A stretch of DNA of 64,000 nucleotides from an uncultured Geobacteraceae bacterium (GCA_903875605.1 CAIQWT010000085.1:1-64000); one strand, 5' to 3'; positions 44,409-54,414 are shown, counted from the first letter of the stretch. Numbers and translations are program-made. The notes: generated from the letters alone by a model not told the origin.

Positions 44409-46817
44409 CTATTTCTGACTTGATTTTACAGCCTTTTTTTCAGCAGCAGGCGGGGCTGGCGGGTATTTCACCAACGCAAGTTTTAGGGCTTCTTCAACCT
44501 CTGAAACTGCAACTATTTTTATCTTTTTCAAGATTGTCGGTGGAATATCCTCAAGATCTTTTTTGTTCTGCTCGGGGATAATCACCAGGCGCATCCGGGA
44601 ACGAACCGCAGCAAGTATTTTTTCCTTGAGGCCGCCGATCGGAAGCACTTTACCACGCAGCGTTACTTCACCGGTCATGGCAACATCCTTTTTAACCGGT
44701 ATATGGCAGAGGATCGACACCAATGCCACCGTCATGGCAACGCCTGCTGATGGGCCGTCTTTGGGTATGCCACCTGCAGGGACATGCACGTGGATCTCGT
44801 TATCCTGGAATATTTCCGGCTTAAGATGCAGCGCCCCTGCATGGGCACGTATGTAGGAATGGGCCGCCTGAACTGACTCTTTCATCACATCGCCCAGCTG
44901 ACCTGTTAGCGTCAAAGCGGGTTTACCCACCATCAAGCTGGCTTCAATATGAAGAACTTCTCCACCCACCGGAGTCCAGGCCAGACCATTGACAACTCCG
45001 ATCTCATTTTTATCCAGGTCTTCTTCCCGAATGTATTTACCGGCACCGAGATAAGTATGTAATGACTTGACGTTGACCTTTACTGTACGTGGGTTACCTT
45101 CTGCAACTTTACGGGCTACTTTACGGCAGATCTTGCCGATTTCACGCTCCAGGTTGCGCAGACCGGCTTCGCGAGTGTATTTGGAAATAATTTCACTGAT
45201 TGATTCATCATCAAAGCTTATATGCTTCTGTTTAAGTCCATTTTCCTTGATCTGACGAGTAACCAGATAGCGTTTGGCAATCTCAAGCTTCTCCTCTTCA
45301 GTATATCCGGCCAGGTTGATGACTTCCATGCGGTCGCGCAGGGCCGACGGAATCGGATCCATCTGGTTGGCAGTCGCCACAAACATCACATTAGACAGAT
45401 CGAAAGGCTGATTAATATAATGGTCAGAAAATGAGTGGTTCTGCTCCGGGTCAAGAACCTCTAGTAGCGCCGACGAGGGGTCTCCCTTGTAGTCGTAGCC
45501 AAGCTTGTCCAGTTCGTCCAGCATAAAGACCGGGTTGTTGGCTCCTGCCTGCTTCAACCCCTGAAGAATGCGCCCCGGCAGTGCACCTATATAGGTGCGT
45601 CGGTGACCACGAATCTCGGCTTCGTCACGCACGCCACCCAGTGAAATGCGTATAAACTTGCGATTCATTGCACGGGCAATAGATTTGCCCAGCGAGGTCT
45701 TACCTACACCGGGAGGACCAACGAAACAAAGAATCGGCCCTTTCATTTTCTTTTTCAGCTTACGTACCGCCAGAAATTCGAGGATGCGCTCCTTGATTTT
45801 TTCCAGGTAGAAGTGGTCATCATCCAGGATTTTTTTGGCACGGACTATATCCAGACTGTCGCGAGTAGATTTGCTCCACGGAAGCTCAACCATCCAGTCC
45901 AGATAGGTTCTGACGATACTGGCTTCGCCGCCATCAGGGTGCATATTTTCCAGGCGTCCCAACTGTTTCAGCGCCTCTTTTTGTATCGGTTCAGGCATTT
46001 TGGCAAGCTCAATTGCCTTCCTGATCTCAGCCAATTCCTCTTTGCCTTCGTTATCTCCCAACTCACTCTGTATAGCTTTCATCTGCTCGCGCAGATAATA
46101 TTCCTTGTGATTTTTGCCCATTTCCTCGCGTGCGGCGTTCTGAATTTTTGCCTGTACGCTCAAAAGTTCCACTTCACGGTTCAGAAACTCGTTAACTTTT
46201 GTCAAACGGATTATAGGATCATTTATTTCCAGTAACGTCTGCGCATCAGCAACTTTAAGACCAAGATTACTGGAAACCAGGTCGGCCATACTGCCCGCAT
46301 CCTGAATATTCTCCAAAATAACCATTACCTCAGGTGAAACCTGCTTGCCAAGCTCCATAACTTTGGTCAACTGTTCGCGTACGGTACGTATCAGCGCTTC
46401 CGTTTCCAGCGGCACATCTACCGCCTCAGTGTCGTGCTGTCTTTCAACACGGACTGTGTAGAACGGCTTATCTGAAACGAATTCGGTTATACGCGCCTTG
46501 GCAAGACCTTGAACAAGTATTTTGACACGACCATCCGGCAGTTTAAGCATCCGCATAATCATGGCAACAGTGCCTACCTCATATATTTTGTCGGCAGGCG
46601 GGTCCTCATCACCAACATCATGCTGAGTAGCCAGCAGGATCATCCGGTCTCCTGCAAGAGCACTGTCTACAGCCTTCACTGACATTTCCCGCCCGACAAA
46701 AAGCGGTATTATCATAAACGGGTATACTACTACGTCCCTAATTGGCAGCAGCGGCAGAACTTCCGGTATTTTCAAATCTTCCGAATTCGGCTCGGTTTCA
46801 TTCTCTATCTCTATCAA
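44409..46817 (-). CDS. lon: ATP-dependent protease Lon
   Basis: Cytosolic ATP-dependent serine protease for damaged and regulatory proteins. The 802-residue product has the N-terminal LON substrate domain (VLPLLPIRDVVVYPFMIIPLFVG), Walker A GPPGVGKT at 367-374, Walker B VFMLDELDKLG, and the catalytic Ser in PKDGPSAGVAM with its Lys. A LonA type. It starts one base after the Hsp20 gene stop, and that pairing (small heat-shock protein with protease) is sensible and suggests heat control. It ends with a Lys/Pro-rich tail. All domains intact. Confidence 0.98.
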   Translation of the reverse strand: MIEIENETEPNSEDLKIPEVLPLLPIRDVVVYPFMIIPLFVGREMSVKAVDSALAGDRMILLATQHDVGDEDPPADKIYEVGTVAMIMRMLKLPDGRVKILVQGLAKARITEFVSDKPFYTVRVERQHDTEAVDVPLETEALIRTVREQLTKVMELGKQVSPEVMVILENIQDAGSMADLVSSNLGLKVADAQTLLEINDPIIRLTKVNEFLNREVELLSVQAKIQNAAREEMGKNHKEYYLREQMKAIQSELGDNEGKEELAEIRKAIELAKMPEPIQKEALKQLGRLENMHPDGGEASIVRTYLDWMVELPWSKSTRDSLDIVRAKKILDDDHFYLEKIKERILEFLAVRKLKKKMKGPILCFVGPPGVGKTSLGKSIARAMNRKFIRISLGGVRDEAEIRGHRRTYIGALPGRILQGLKQAGANNPVFMLDELDKLGYDYKGDPSSALLEVLDPEQNHSFSDHYINQPFDLSNVMFVATANQMDPIPSALRDRMEVINLAGYTEEEKLEIAKRYLVTRQIKENGLKQKHISFDDESISEIISKYTREAGLRNLEREIGKICRKVARKVAEGNPRTVKVNVKSLHTYLGAGKYIREEDLDKNEIGVVNGLAWTPVGGEVLHIEASLMVGKPALTLTGQLGDVMKESVQAAHSYIRAHAGALHLKPEIFQDNEIHVHVPAGGIPKDGPSAGVAMTVALVSILCHIPVKKDVAMTGEVTLRGKVLPIGGLKEKILAAVRSRMRLVIIPEQNKKDLEDIPPTILKKIKIVAVSEVEEALKLALVKYPPAPPAAEKKAVKSSQK

Positions 46818-46818
46818 T

Positions 46819-47247
46819 TTACAACTCCTTTATGGGCACAACCCGCGCACAACTTTTTGGACAGATCACACGCAATACTCCGCGGCGATATTCCGCTCTG
46901 ATTGCTCCCGGGTCAACATTTCCGGGAATATTCACGGCATGCTGAAAGTGGCCGTGACTCCGTTCTACGCAGATAAATTTCCCTTCGTTATGTTCTTTAG
47001 GTTTGCACGCGTCTAGAACCAGCGTCAAACCATTCATTTTCAGAGATATTGCATCAAGTGAAAAGCCTGGCAGGTCAAACTCTATGACGATGTCCTGGCC
47101 GGTTTCATACATATCCATCTTTGGCCTTGTTTCATTGTCTTCGAAAGAATCTCTCATCTCAAGAACATGCAGCAGACTGCGCATCTCGCTGACATGTCGA
47201 TTAAAAATTTCCTGTGTAAAAGGCTTTCTTCCTGAAAAACGTGGCAT
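46819..47247 (-). CDS. Small heat-shock protein, Hsp20/alpha-crystallin family
   Basis: Holdase chaperone. The preferred start is ATG 47247 (MPRFSGRKPFTQEIFNRH), with AGGTG five bases upstream, giving 142 residues, normal for Hsp20. The frame is open to 47337, but a promoter-like sequence (47300-47328) lies inside that extension. The alpha-crystallin domain has MDMYETGQDIVIEFDLPGF, ERSHGHFQHAVNIPGNVD and AEYRRGVLRVICPK with the VIC version of the C-terminal IXI-like strand. It is the first gene of hsp20-lon. Confidence 0.9.
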   Translation of the reverse strand: MPRFSGRKPFTQEIFNRHVSEMRSLLHVLEMRDSFEDNETRPKMDMYETGQDIVIEFDLPGFSLDAISLKMNGLTLVLDACKPKEHNEGKFICVERSHGHFQHAVNIPGNVDPGAIRAEYRRGVLRVICPKSCARVVPIKEL

Positions 47248-47299
47248 AAAAGCACCTGGGAAAAGAAGATAATGTACCGGAGTATTCTGAATTAGTGCG

Positions 47300-47328
47300 A
47301 AGGTAATCATTCCCTCAGGTAAAGTCAA
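47300..47328 (-). promoter_or_regulatory. Predicted promoter of the hsp20-lon unit
   Basis: On the minus strand TTGACT (47328-47323) and TACCTT (47305-47300) are 17 bases apart, about 46 bases before the preferred Hsp20 ATG. It resembles the hrcA promoter (TTGACA-N17-TACTTT), but no CIRCE is nearby. Confidence 0.45.
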
Positions 47329-47448
47329 GGTAGACATTCTGCAGATATCTCAGTACTGAAATAAATTAGAATTTGACTTTAAGTATACTATACAATAAAT
47401 AGAGTAGTTTATTCACGTGAGACTAACCGTAGTTATGAGGAACTGATC

Positions 47449-49356
47449 ATGGAAAAATGGTCTATTAATGATTCAGCCAAGATTTATAACATCGACAACT
47501 GGGGTTCTGACCTCTTCTCTATCAACAAAAAAGGGAATATCTGCGTTCACCCTTCATCAAACTCCAAACAGGTAATTGACCTGCGCGACCTCGTTGATGA
47601 CCTGATCAAGCGCAAAATAAAACCACCTATTTTACTGCGCTTCATGGATGTTCTGCAGGGACGCATTGCTTCGATAAATCGCGTATTCCGCAATGCAATT
47701 CAGGAAAACGCCTACCCTGCCAAATACCAGACCTTCTACCCGATAAAAGTCAACCAGCAGCGTCAAGTGGTGGAAGCTATAGCCGCATATGGTAAGCGTT
47801 ACAACATAGGTCTTGAAGTCGGATCAAAACCGGAACTGGTGGCTGGTATTTCCATCTCCAGCGGCAACAACCTACCGATCATCTGCAATGGCTACAAAGA
47901 CGCCGAATACATTGAAACCGTACTGTACGCCACAAAAATAGGTTTTGATATTACGCTGGTTGTAGAGAAACTTTTTGAGCTGGAAAAAATCATAGAAATA
48001 TCCAAAAAAACCGGAATAACTCCAAAACTGGGCATTCGGGTCAAGCTTTCATCCAAGGGGACCGGTAAATGGGCAACCTCCGGCGGAGAAGATGCTAAAT
48101 TCGGCCTGCGTATGTCGGAAATCATTGCGGCGATACGGATGCTTGAAGACCATGGAATGCTGGATGCAGTCAAACTGCTGCATTCTCATATCGGTAGCCA
48201 GATCACAAAAATAGATAAAATAAAGACCGCACTGATTGAAGTTGCCCGCGTCTACACCGAGATGAAAAAGCTTGGGGTAGGTATCGAGTTTCTTGATATT
48301 GGCGGGGGCTTAGGTGTCGATTACGACGGTTCCAAATCGAGCTATTTTTCTAGCGTCAATTATACGATTGAAGAGTACGCTAACGACGTCATCTACCAGA
48401 TCAAAAACATCTGTGACGAAGCGGGGGTTGAATGCCCCAATATCATTTCAGAATCCGGACGGGCTACTGTTGCCCACTATTCGGTGTTGGTAACCAATGT
48501 CCTTAATACCAACACCCAACACCTGATGCCGAATTTTGAAGAAATTCTTGCCCAGTCTGAAAAAGTGGCACCTACCGTTAAAAAACTGATGGATATTTAC
48601 AAAAGTATTGACCGTTACTCACTGCGTGAGGATTACCACGACACGCTACAGCTTATCAATGAAGCGGTCAGCCTCTTCAACCTGGGGTACCTGACGCTTA
48701 ACGACCGGGCAATTGCAGAATGGCTCTACTCGAAGATTATCAAAAAAATCAACAGTATTGTTGAGAAGATCAAGCCGATTCCGGAGGAGTTGCAGAATTT
48801 CCAGCTCTCTATGCGTCAAACTTATTTTGCAAACTTTTCACTGTTCCAATCGATCCCCGACTCCTGGGCCATTGATCAGCTATTCCCGATCATGCCTATT
48901 CAGCGCCTTAACCAGAAACCAGACGTAATTGCCTCCATTGCAGATATTACCTGCGACTCGGACGGCGAAATCACCAGTTTTGTTGGCGAAAACGGTCGTG
49001 CTAAGTACCTGCCGCTGCACAAGATCAAGAAGGACGAGGATTATTATATCGGTTTCTTCCTGATCGGTGCCTATCAGGAGATCCTGGGGGACCTGCACAA
49101 CCTGTTCGGCGATACAAATGCCGTTCATATAACCTTCAACAAAAAGACCGGCTATATGATTGATACCGTCATAAACGGCGATGCCACTTGGGAAACCCTG
49201 AAATACGTCCAGTACAAGGGACCCGAAATTTTAAAGCGCGTCAGAGACAATCTGGAAAAAAGCGTAGCGACAAAGAAGATCTCTATTGAAGAGAGCAGTC
49301 ATTTTATTGAACTGCTGGACAGAACACTGCTGGGATATACTTATCTGGGCGAATAA
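47449..49356 (+). CDS. speA: Biosynthetic arginine decarboxylase
   Basis: PLP enzyme of the SpeA group that turns arginine into agmatine, the start of one putrescine route. The 635-residue product has the PLP lysine K100 in YPIKVNQQRQVVEA, the HSHIGSQI substrate segment, and the GGGLGVDYDGS turn, ending in a C-terminal domain of the family. Length normal. GAGGAA precedes the ATG. It starts a plus-strand group with the carboxynorspermidine dehydrogenase and nspC, so the operon links arginine to (nor)spermidine through putrescine; an agmatinase or agmatine deiminase is not in the window. Confidence 0.96.
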   Translation: MEKWSINDSAKIYNIDNWGSDLFSINKKGNICVHPSSNSKQVIDLRDLVDDLIKRKIKPPILLRFMDVLQGRIASINRVFRNAIQENAYPAKYQTFYPIKVNQQRQVVEAIAAYGKRYNIGLEVGSKPELVAGISISSGNNLPIICNGYKDAEYIETVLYATKIGFDITLVVEKLFELEKIIEISKKTGITPKLGIRVKLSSKGTGKWATSGGEDAKFGLRMSEIIAAIRMLEDHGMLDAVKLLHSHIGSQITKIDKIKTALIEVARVYTEMKKLGVGIEFLDIGGGLGVDYDGSKSSYFSSVNYTIEEYANDVIYQIKNICDEAGVECPNIISESGRATVAHYSVLVTNVLNTNTQHLMPNFEEILAQSEKVAPTVKKLMDIYKSIDRYSLREDYHDTLQLINEAVSLFNLGYLTLNDRAIAEWLYSKIIKKINSIVEKIKPIPEELQNFQLSMRQTYFANFSLFQSIPDSWAIDQLFPIMPIQRLNQKPDVIASIADITCDSDGEITSFVGENGRAKYLPLHKIKKDEDYYIGFFLIGAYQEILGDLHNLFGDTNAVHITFNKKTGYMIDTVINGDATWETLKYVQYKGPEILKRVRDNLEKSVATKKISIEESSHFIELLDRTLLGYTYLGE

Positions 49357-49447
49357 ATGTTTATGCAGTGGCGAATTGAGTTCGCCAACCTTTTAATATT
49401 CCCACAAGGGCGTATACATTGCGCCCCCTCAAAGGAAGGGTACACGA

Positions 49448-50644
49448 ATGAGTAAAGTTCTTATAATCGGAGCTGGTGGGGTCGGCGGTGTTGTTACCCA
49501 TAAATGTGCACAGCGAAGAGACATTTTTACAGATATCACACTCGCTTCACGCACAAAATCCAAGTGTGATGTTATCGCAGCCCAGCTGGGTAACAGTATT
49601 AATACTGCACAGGTTGACGCTGACAACGTGCCGGAACTTGTCGCCCTGATTAAACAGGTGCAGCCCAAACTTGTAATCAACGTGGCGCTCCCTTATCAGG
49701 ACCTGACGATCATGGATGCCTGCCTGGAAACCGGCGTAGATTATCTTGACACTGCCAACTACGAACCTCTTGACACCGCTAAATTTGAGTATTCCTGGCA
49801 GTGGGCCTATCAGGAACGATTCAAGGAAAAAGGTCTGATGGCGCTGCTCGGCTCTGGATTTGATCCGGGGGTGACTAATGTCTACACAGCTCTGGCTGCA
49901 AAAAAATATCTTGATGTAGTCGAAGGGATTGACATCATCGATGCCAATGCCGGAAGCCATGGGTTGCCTTTTGCTACCAATTTCAACCCGGAGATAAACA
50001 TCCGCGAGATAACGGCCACCTGCCGTCACTGGGAGAACGGGCAGTGGGTCGAAAGCCCGCCATTGGCAACAAAACACACCTTTGATTTTCCTGAAGGGAT
50101 CGGCCCTTTTAACATTTACCGCCTTTACCATGAAGAGATGGAGTCATTGGTCACCCATATCCCGACTATCAAAAAAGCCCAGTTCTGGATGACCTTCTCC
50201 GACAACTATCTGAAGCACCTTGAGGTACTGCAGAATGTCGGCATGACCCGAATTGACGAAGTGGAGTTTAACGGCCAGAAAATAGTACCGATCCAATTTC
50301 TGAAAGCCCTGCTTCCTGATCCCGGCTCTTTGGGGCCGCTGACCAAAGGAAAAACCTGCATCGGTGTCATTGCCCGCGGCATGAAAGACGGCCAGCGGAA
50401 ACAGGTTTACATCTACAATATATGCGACCATGAAGCCTGCTACAAAGAGGTACAATCACAGGCCATCAGTTACACTACCGGCGTTCCTGCTGTGGTAGGA
50501 GCAATAATGATGCTGACCGATAAATGGCGAGGTGCCGGAGTTTTCAATATGGAGCAGTTTGATCCGGAACTGTTTCTGGAGGTTCTGGGACCAATGGGAC
50601 TGCCAACCGTTGTAGTAGACGGCGGCGACTGGCCGGAACTGTAA
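49448..50644 (+). CDS. Carboxynorspermidine/carboxyspermidine dehydrogenase (saccharopine dehydrogenase family)
   Basis: Reductively condenses L-aspartate beta-semialdehyde with 1,3-diaminopropane or putrescine, using NADPH, to carboxynorspermidine or carboxyspermidine. The 398-residue product has the Rossmann motif GAGGVGGVV near residue 8, LINVALPYQDLTIMDACLETGVDYLDTANYEP-like segment (NVALPYQDL), and GSGFDPGVTN. It lies 92 bases after speA and 5 bases before nspC, the decarboxylase of the next step, which fixes the family assignment. The substrate diamine cannot be told from sequence; with SpeA, putrescine (spermidine product) is likely. Confidence 0.93.
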   Translation: MSKVLIIGAGGVGGVVTHKCAQRRDIFTDITLASRTKSKCDVIAAQLGNSINTAQVDADNVPELVALIKQVQPKLVINVALPYQDLTIMDACLETGVDYLDTANYEPLDTAKFEYSWQWAYQERFKEKGLMALLGSGFDPGVTNVYTALAAKKYLDVVEGIDIIDANAGSHGLPFATNFNPEINIREITATCRHWENGQWVESPPLATKHTFDFPEGIGPFNIYRLYHEEMESLVTHIPTIKKAQFWMTFSDNYLKHLEVLQNVGMTRIDEVEFNGQKIVPIQFLKALLPDPGSLGPLTKGKTCIGVIARGMKDGQRKQVYIYNICDHEACYKEVQSQAISYTTGVPAVVGAIMMLTDKWRGAGVFNMEQFDPELFLEVLGPMGLPTVVVDGGDWPEL

Positions 50645-50648
50645 TCCG

Positions 50649-51803
50649 TTGACCGGCATCGAAATTGATAAAATCCTCCGACTCGCACCATCTCCCGCCT
50701 ACGTAGTTGATTTGGGTCGACTGCGCCACAATCTGGCCATCCTTGACCAGGTGCAACAGCGCAGCGGAGCCAAAATCCTACTGGCTATGAAAGCATTTTC
50801 CATGTGGAGCGTCTTCCCGCTCATTGGTGAAACACTTCATGGCGTTTGTGCCAGCTCTCCCTGGGAAGCGCAACTTGGGCGGGAAGAGTTCAAGGGTGAA
50901 GTTCACAGTTTTGCCGCAGCCTTCAAAGAGAGCGATGTTGTTGAACTGCTTGGTATCTCCAACCACCTTGTTTTCAATTCTTTCAATCAGCTTGAGCGCT
51001 TCCGCCCATTATGGGAAAAGGAAGCGGGACGGGTTTCCATTGGTCTCCGCGTCAACCCTGAACATTCCGAAGGTCATACAGAGATTTATGATCCATGCGC
51101 AGCTAACTCACGCCTGGGTATCCCACGTGCTGAATTCGAAGGGCGAGCACTGAACGGAGTTGAAGGACTACACTTCCATACTCTCTGCGAACAGCTTTTT
51201 GAACCTCTGGAGCGTACTGCAAAAGTTTTCGAGGAAAAATTCGGTGCGTTTCTGCCTGGAATGAAATGGCTCAATTTTGGCGGTGGCCACCACATAACCC
51301 GTGAAGGATACGACCTTGACGGACTGGTGGAACTGATAAAGTATTTCAAGGATAAATATGATCTTGAAATATACCTGGAACCGGGAGAGGCTGTTGCCAT
51401 TGGAACAGGCATCCTGGTGGGCGAGGTGCTTGACGTAGTCAATAACGGCATGGATATCGCAATTCTTGATCTCTCCGCCACCTGCCACATGCCGGATATC
51501 CTTGAAATGCCCTACCGTCCCGACATCACCAACGGCTTTAATCCGGGAGAGAAAGTTCATACATACCGGCTTGCAGGTGCATCATGCCTGGCAGGTGATG
51601 TAATAGGTGACTGGTCCTTTGAGCAACCGCTCCAACCCGGAAGCAGAATCGTTTTCGAGGACATGTCACATTACACGATGGTCAAAACGACAACATTCAA
51701 CGGCATTCAGCACCCGCACATTTGTACTTTTGAGCCTGATACGGAAGAGCTTAAGATAGTGCGCAGTTTTGATTACCACGACTTTAAAGGCAAATTATCA
51801 TAG
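50649..51803 (+). CDS. nspC: Carboxynorspermidine/carboxyspermidine decarboxylase
   Basis: PLP-dependent decarboxylase that yields norspermidine or spermidine. The 384-residue product has the PLP lysine K48 in ILLAMKAFSMW, NPEHSEGHTEIYDP, a GLHFHTLCEQ segment, the FGGGHHITREGY motif, and YLEPGEA, in the alanine-racemase-like barrel. Only TTG at 50649 fits as a start, 4 bases after the dehydrogenase stop; no clear ribosome site, so translational coupling is likely. The three-gene group supports an alternative spermidine pathway without S-adenosylmethionine decarboxylase. Confidence 0.95.
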   Translation: MTGIEIDKILRLAPSPAYVVDLGRLRHNLAILDQVQQRSGAKILLAMKAFSMWSVFPLIGETLHGVCASSPWEAQLGREEFKGEVHSFAAAFKESDVVELLGISNHLVFNSFNQLERFRPLWEKEAGRVSIGLRVNPEHSEGHTEIYDPCAANSRLGIPRAEFEGRALNGVEGLHFHTLCEQLFEPLERTAKVFEEKFGAFLPGMKWLNFGGGHHITREGYDLDGLVELIKYFKDKYDLEIYLEPGEAVAIGTGILVGEVLDVVNNGMDIAILDLSATCHMPDILEMPYRPDITNGFNPGEKVHTYRLAGASCLAGDVIGDWSFEQPLQPGSRIVFEDMSHYTMVKTTTFNGIQHPHICTFEPDTEELKIVRSFDYHDFKGKLS

Positions 51804-51847
51804 AAAACGGGCGCCCTGACCGGTCTACCCTACAAGGAAATATACTC

Positions 51848-52057
51848 ATGTCAATAAACACACGAATATGGATGACAGGATCGCTGGACTGGTTCGGCTA
51901 TATCGGCGAAGTAGAGATGTTTCTTGGTCACCGTTCTTTTCCCAATCCTCCTGAGGAGGGCGATGCCTGGACCAATGAGGTCGGCGACATGTTTAAAATC
52001 ATTGATGGAGAAATAACTCTGTTAGGAAAAACCGACCCGCCAAAGAAGTACTGGTAA
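51848..52057 (+). CDS. Small conserved-looking protein of unknown function
   Basis: A 69-residue soluble protein, MSINTRIWMTGSLDWFGYIG... ending KKYW, rich in aromatic residues (Trp, Tyr, Phe) with acidic PEEGDAWTNEVGDMFKIIDGE. AAGGAA lies eight bases before the ATG. It lies 44 bases past nspC and 41 before priA on the same strand. I do not recognise the family; placement may be in the polyamine operon or a stand-alone gene. No membrane span, no Cys. Confidence 0.65.
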   Translation: MSINTRIWMTGSLDWFGYIGEVEMFLGHRSFPNPPEEGDAWTNEVGDMFKIIDGEITLLGKTDPPKKYW

Positions 52058-52098
52058 GACAAGCAGATGCGATCACAATCACTACAGTTACCGTCTGC

Positions 52099-54336
52099 AT
52101 GACTGACCCACAGCATATCATTGAAGTTGCAATTCCGCTGTACCTGGAAAAAACCTTCCACTACCTCGTACCTGAACGTCTGCAGCACGAAGCGCTAACC
52201 GGGCGACGTGCCTTGGTTCCATTCGGAAATCGGAAACTGACCGGCTATATTTTAGGTAAAGCTGCCGGTTCAGAAATCATCAAACTAAAAGAAATTATAG
52301 AGATTCTGGACAGCGAACCGCTCTGGACCGCATGCGAACTGGAATTTTTTCGCTGGACCGCTTCCTATTATCAGCACCCCCTCGGTGAAGTGGTGCGCAC
52401 CGCGCTCCCTGCCGGAATCAATATTCAGACACGCAAAGGCACAACCGGCGAAGATTCGCACCTGACCGGAGGCAAAAATGTCAGGCGTGAGAAGTTCTAC
52501 CTTCCCGGTCCTACTGAAGACCCGCTCCGACAACCAAGCGCAAAGGCCCAGGAAATTCTGGCGGTCATTCGCGAGGCTGGTAATATTTCGGCGGCGGACC
52601 TGCGTAAACGCTTTGGGGTCTGCACTCCACAGCTAAAACGACTGGTCGAGCTTGATTTGAGCAGGATTGAAGAGCGCGAAGTATACCGTGACCCATTTAA
52701 AGACTGCATCGTCAAGCTTGACGAACCACGCTGCTTACACACCCATCAAAAGGGTGCCCTGGATGCAATAGCAGATGCCCTCAACCTGCAGAAGTTTTCA
52801 CCGTTTCTACTATACGGCGTGACCGGTAGCGGCAAAACCGAAGTATATCTTCAAGCAATTTCACACGCTCTTGATCTCGGCAAAAACGCACTGGTTCTGG
52901 TCCCTGAGATAGCCCTCACCCCGCAGCTGACTGGACGCTTTCAAGCCCGTTTCGGCGGAGGCATAGCTATTCTGCACAGTGGACTATCCGATGGCGAACG
53001 TTATGACGAATGGCGCCGCATCCGAAGGGGCCTGGCCCGGATTGTTATCGGTGCCCGCTCGGCCATTTTTGCACCACTGGATAAAATAGGTATCATTATT
53101 GTCGATGAAGAGCACGAAGGCTCATTCAAGCAATCCGATGGCCTCCGCTATAATGCTCGCGACCTGGCACTGGTGCGGGGAAGATTGGAGCAGAGCGCTG
53201 TCGTACTTGGCTCGGCTACTCCATCAGTAACCAGCATCCATGCTGCCAGTGAAGGGCGTCTGACGCTACTGGGACTGCCGGAGCGGGTTGAAGGGCGCCC
53301 GATGCCGGTTGTTGAATTGGTGGACATGAAAGGGAGTAAGACAACGCTTTCAGCATCGCTGTCTCTTTGTTTAGCTGAAACGCTAGAAGAGCGACGTCAG
53401 GCAATCGTATTTCTAAACCGACGCGGCTTCGCTACTTTCCTGGTCTGTACTGACTGCGGAAAACCGCTGACCTGCCCTAACTGTTCGGTTACTCTGACCT
53501 ATCATCGCCAGCGGGGTCAGAGTCTTTGTCATTACTGCGATTATGCTGTCCCGGCACCCGGCACCTGCCCCGCGTGTAGAGGAACGACACTAAGTGAACT
53601 TGGGGCAGGTACCGAAAAGTTGGAGTACGAATTGAAAGAGTTGCTGCCTTCTGCGCGCGTCCTCCGTATGGATAGCGACACAACATCAGGCAAGGGGAGC
53701 CACGAGCGCCTGCTGACACGAATGAACGACGGCAGCGCAGATATTTTGGTAGGCACTCAGATGATTGCCAAGGGGCATGATTTTCCTGAAGTAACGCTTG
53801 TGGGAGTTGTGAATGCCGAAGCAAGTCTTGGAATGCCCGATTTTAGAGCCGCCGAGCGGACCTTTCAGCTGCTTTCGCAGGTTATTGGACGTGCGGGACG
53901 AGGAGAGAACCCCGGGAGGGTAGTAGTACAGGCGATTGATACGGGACACTATGCGATTCGTTCTGCTGCAGAGCATGATGCAGCCGGATTTTATCAACAG
54001 GAACTGGAGTTTCGTCGCGAAGCCGGTTATCCCCCGTTCACATTTCTCGCGGCCTTCGCCATCTCTGGCCTTGCAGAGCATACCGTGTCCGAACAGGCCG
54101 ATATGACAGCTCGTTTGCTGGCTCAGCTCAAATCTGAACTAAAAATTCGAGTTGATATCCTTGGCCCGGTACCCTCACCCATCTATCGCCTACGCAATCG
54201 TTTTCGCCGCCAGATTTTACTCAAAGCAGTAATTCGAGGCGATCTTCATCGTTTACTTGCCTTCTGGCGACAACGGGTAAACGTTGTCTCAACGGTGCGT
54301 ATTTCCGTAGATATAGATCCGGTTGATATGATGTAG
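52099..54336 (+). CDS. priA: Primosomal replication protein N' (PriA helicase)
   Basis: 3'-5' helicase that restarts stalled replication forks. The 745-residue product has the 3'BD-type N-terminal domain (EVAIPLYLEKTFHYLVPERL), Walker A GVTGSGKTEVYL near residue 240, the helicase box DEEHEGSFKQ, two zinc knuckles built by eight Cys (CTDCGKPLTCPNC near 452 and CHYCDY...CPACRG near 479), and ILVGTQMIAKGHDFPEVTLVG plus VIGRAGRGENPGRV. Full length and well conserved. It precedes a terminator and converges with the TraF-like gene. Confidence 0.97.
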   Translation: MTDPQHIIEVAIPLYLEKTFHYLVPERLQHEALTGRRALVPFGNRKLTGYILGKAAGSEIIKLKEIIEILDSEPLWTACELEFFRWTASYYQHPLGEVVRTALPAGINIQTRKGTTGEDSHLTGGKNVRREKFYLPGPTEDPLRQPSAKAQEILAVIREAGNISAADLRKRFGVCTPQLKRLVELDLSRIEEREVYRDPFKDCIVKLDEPRCLHTHQKGALDAIADALNLQKFSPFLLYGVTGSGKTEVYLQAISHALDLGKNALVLVPEIALTPQLTGRFQARFGGGIAILHSGLSDGERYDEWRRIRRGLARIVIGARSAIFAPLDKIGIIIVDEEHEGSFKQSDGLRYNARDLALVRGRLEQSAVVLGSATPSVTSIHAASEGRLTLLGLPERVEGRPMPVVELVDMKGSKTTLSASLSLCLAETLEERRQAIVFLNRRGFATFLVCTDCGKPLTCPNCSVTLTYHRQRGQSLCHYCDYAVPAPGTCPACRGTTLSELGAGTEKLEYELKELLPSARVLRMDSDTTSGKGSHERLLTRMNDGSADILVGTQMIAKGHDFPEVTLVGVVNAEASLGMPDFRAAERTFQLLSQVIGRAGRGENPGRVVVQAIDTGHYAIRSAAEHDAAGFYQQELEFRREAGYPPFTFLAAFAISGLAEHTVSEQADMTARLLAQLKSELKIRVDILGPVPSPIYRLRNRFRRQILLKAVIRGDLHRLLAFWRQRVNVVSTVRISVDIDPVDMM

Positions 54337-54358
54337 GCTCAGCTTCAGAACCAAACGT

Positions 54359-54394
54359 AAACGAGGCCCACAGAAATCTGCGGGCCTCGTTTTA
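54359..54394. terminator. Bidirectional intrinsic terminator
   Basis: AAACGAGGCCC pairs with GGGCCTCGTTT around CAG-aat-CTG, with T runs at both ends. It separates the convergent priA and TraF-like genes and can stop both transcripts. Confidence 0.9.
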
Positions 54395-54414
54395 TTTAAT
54401 TATGTACAACCCGA

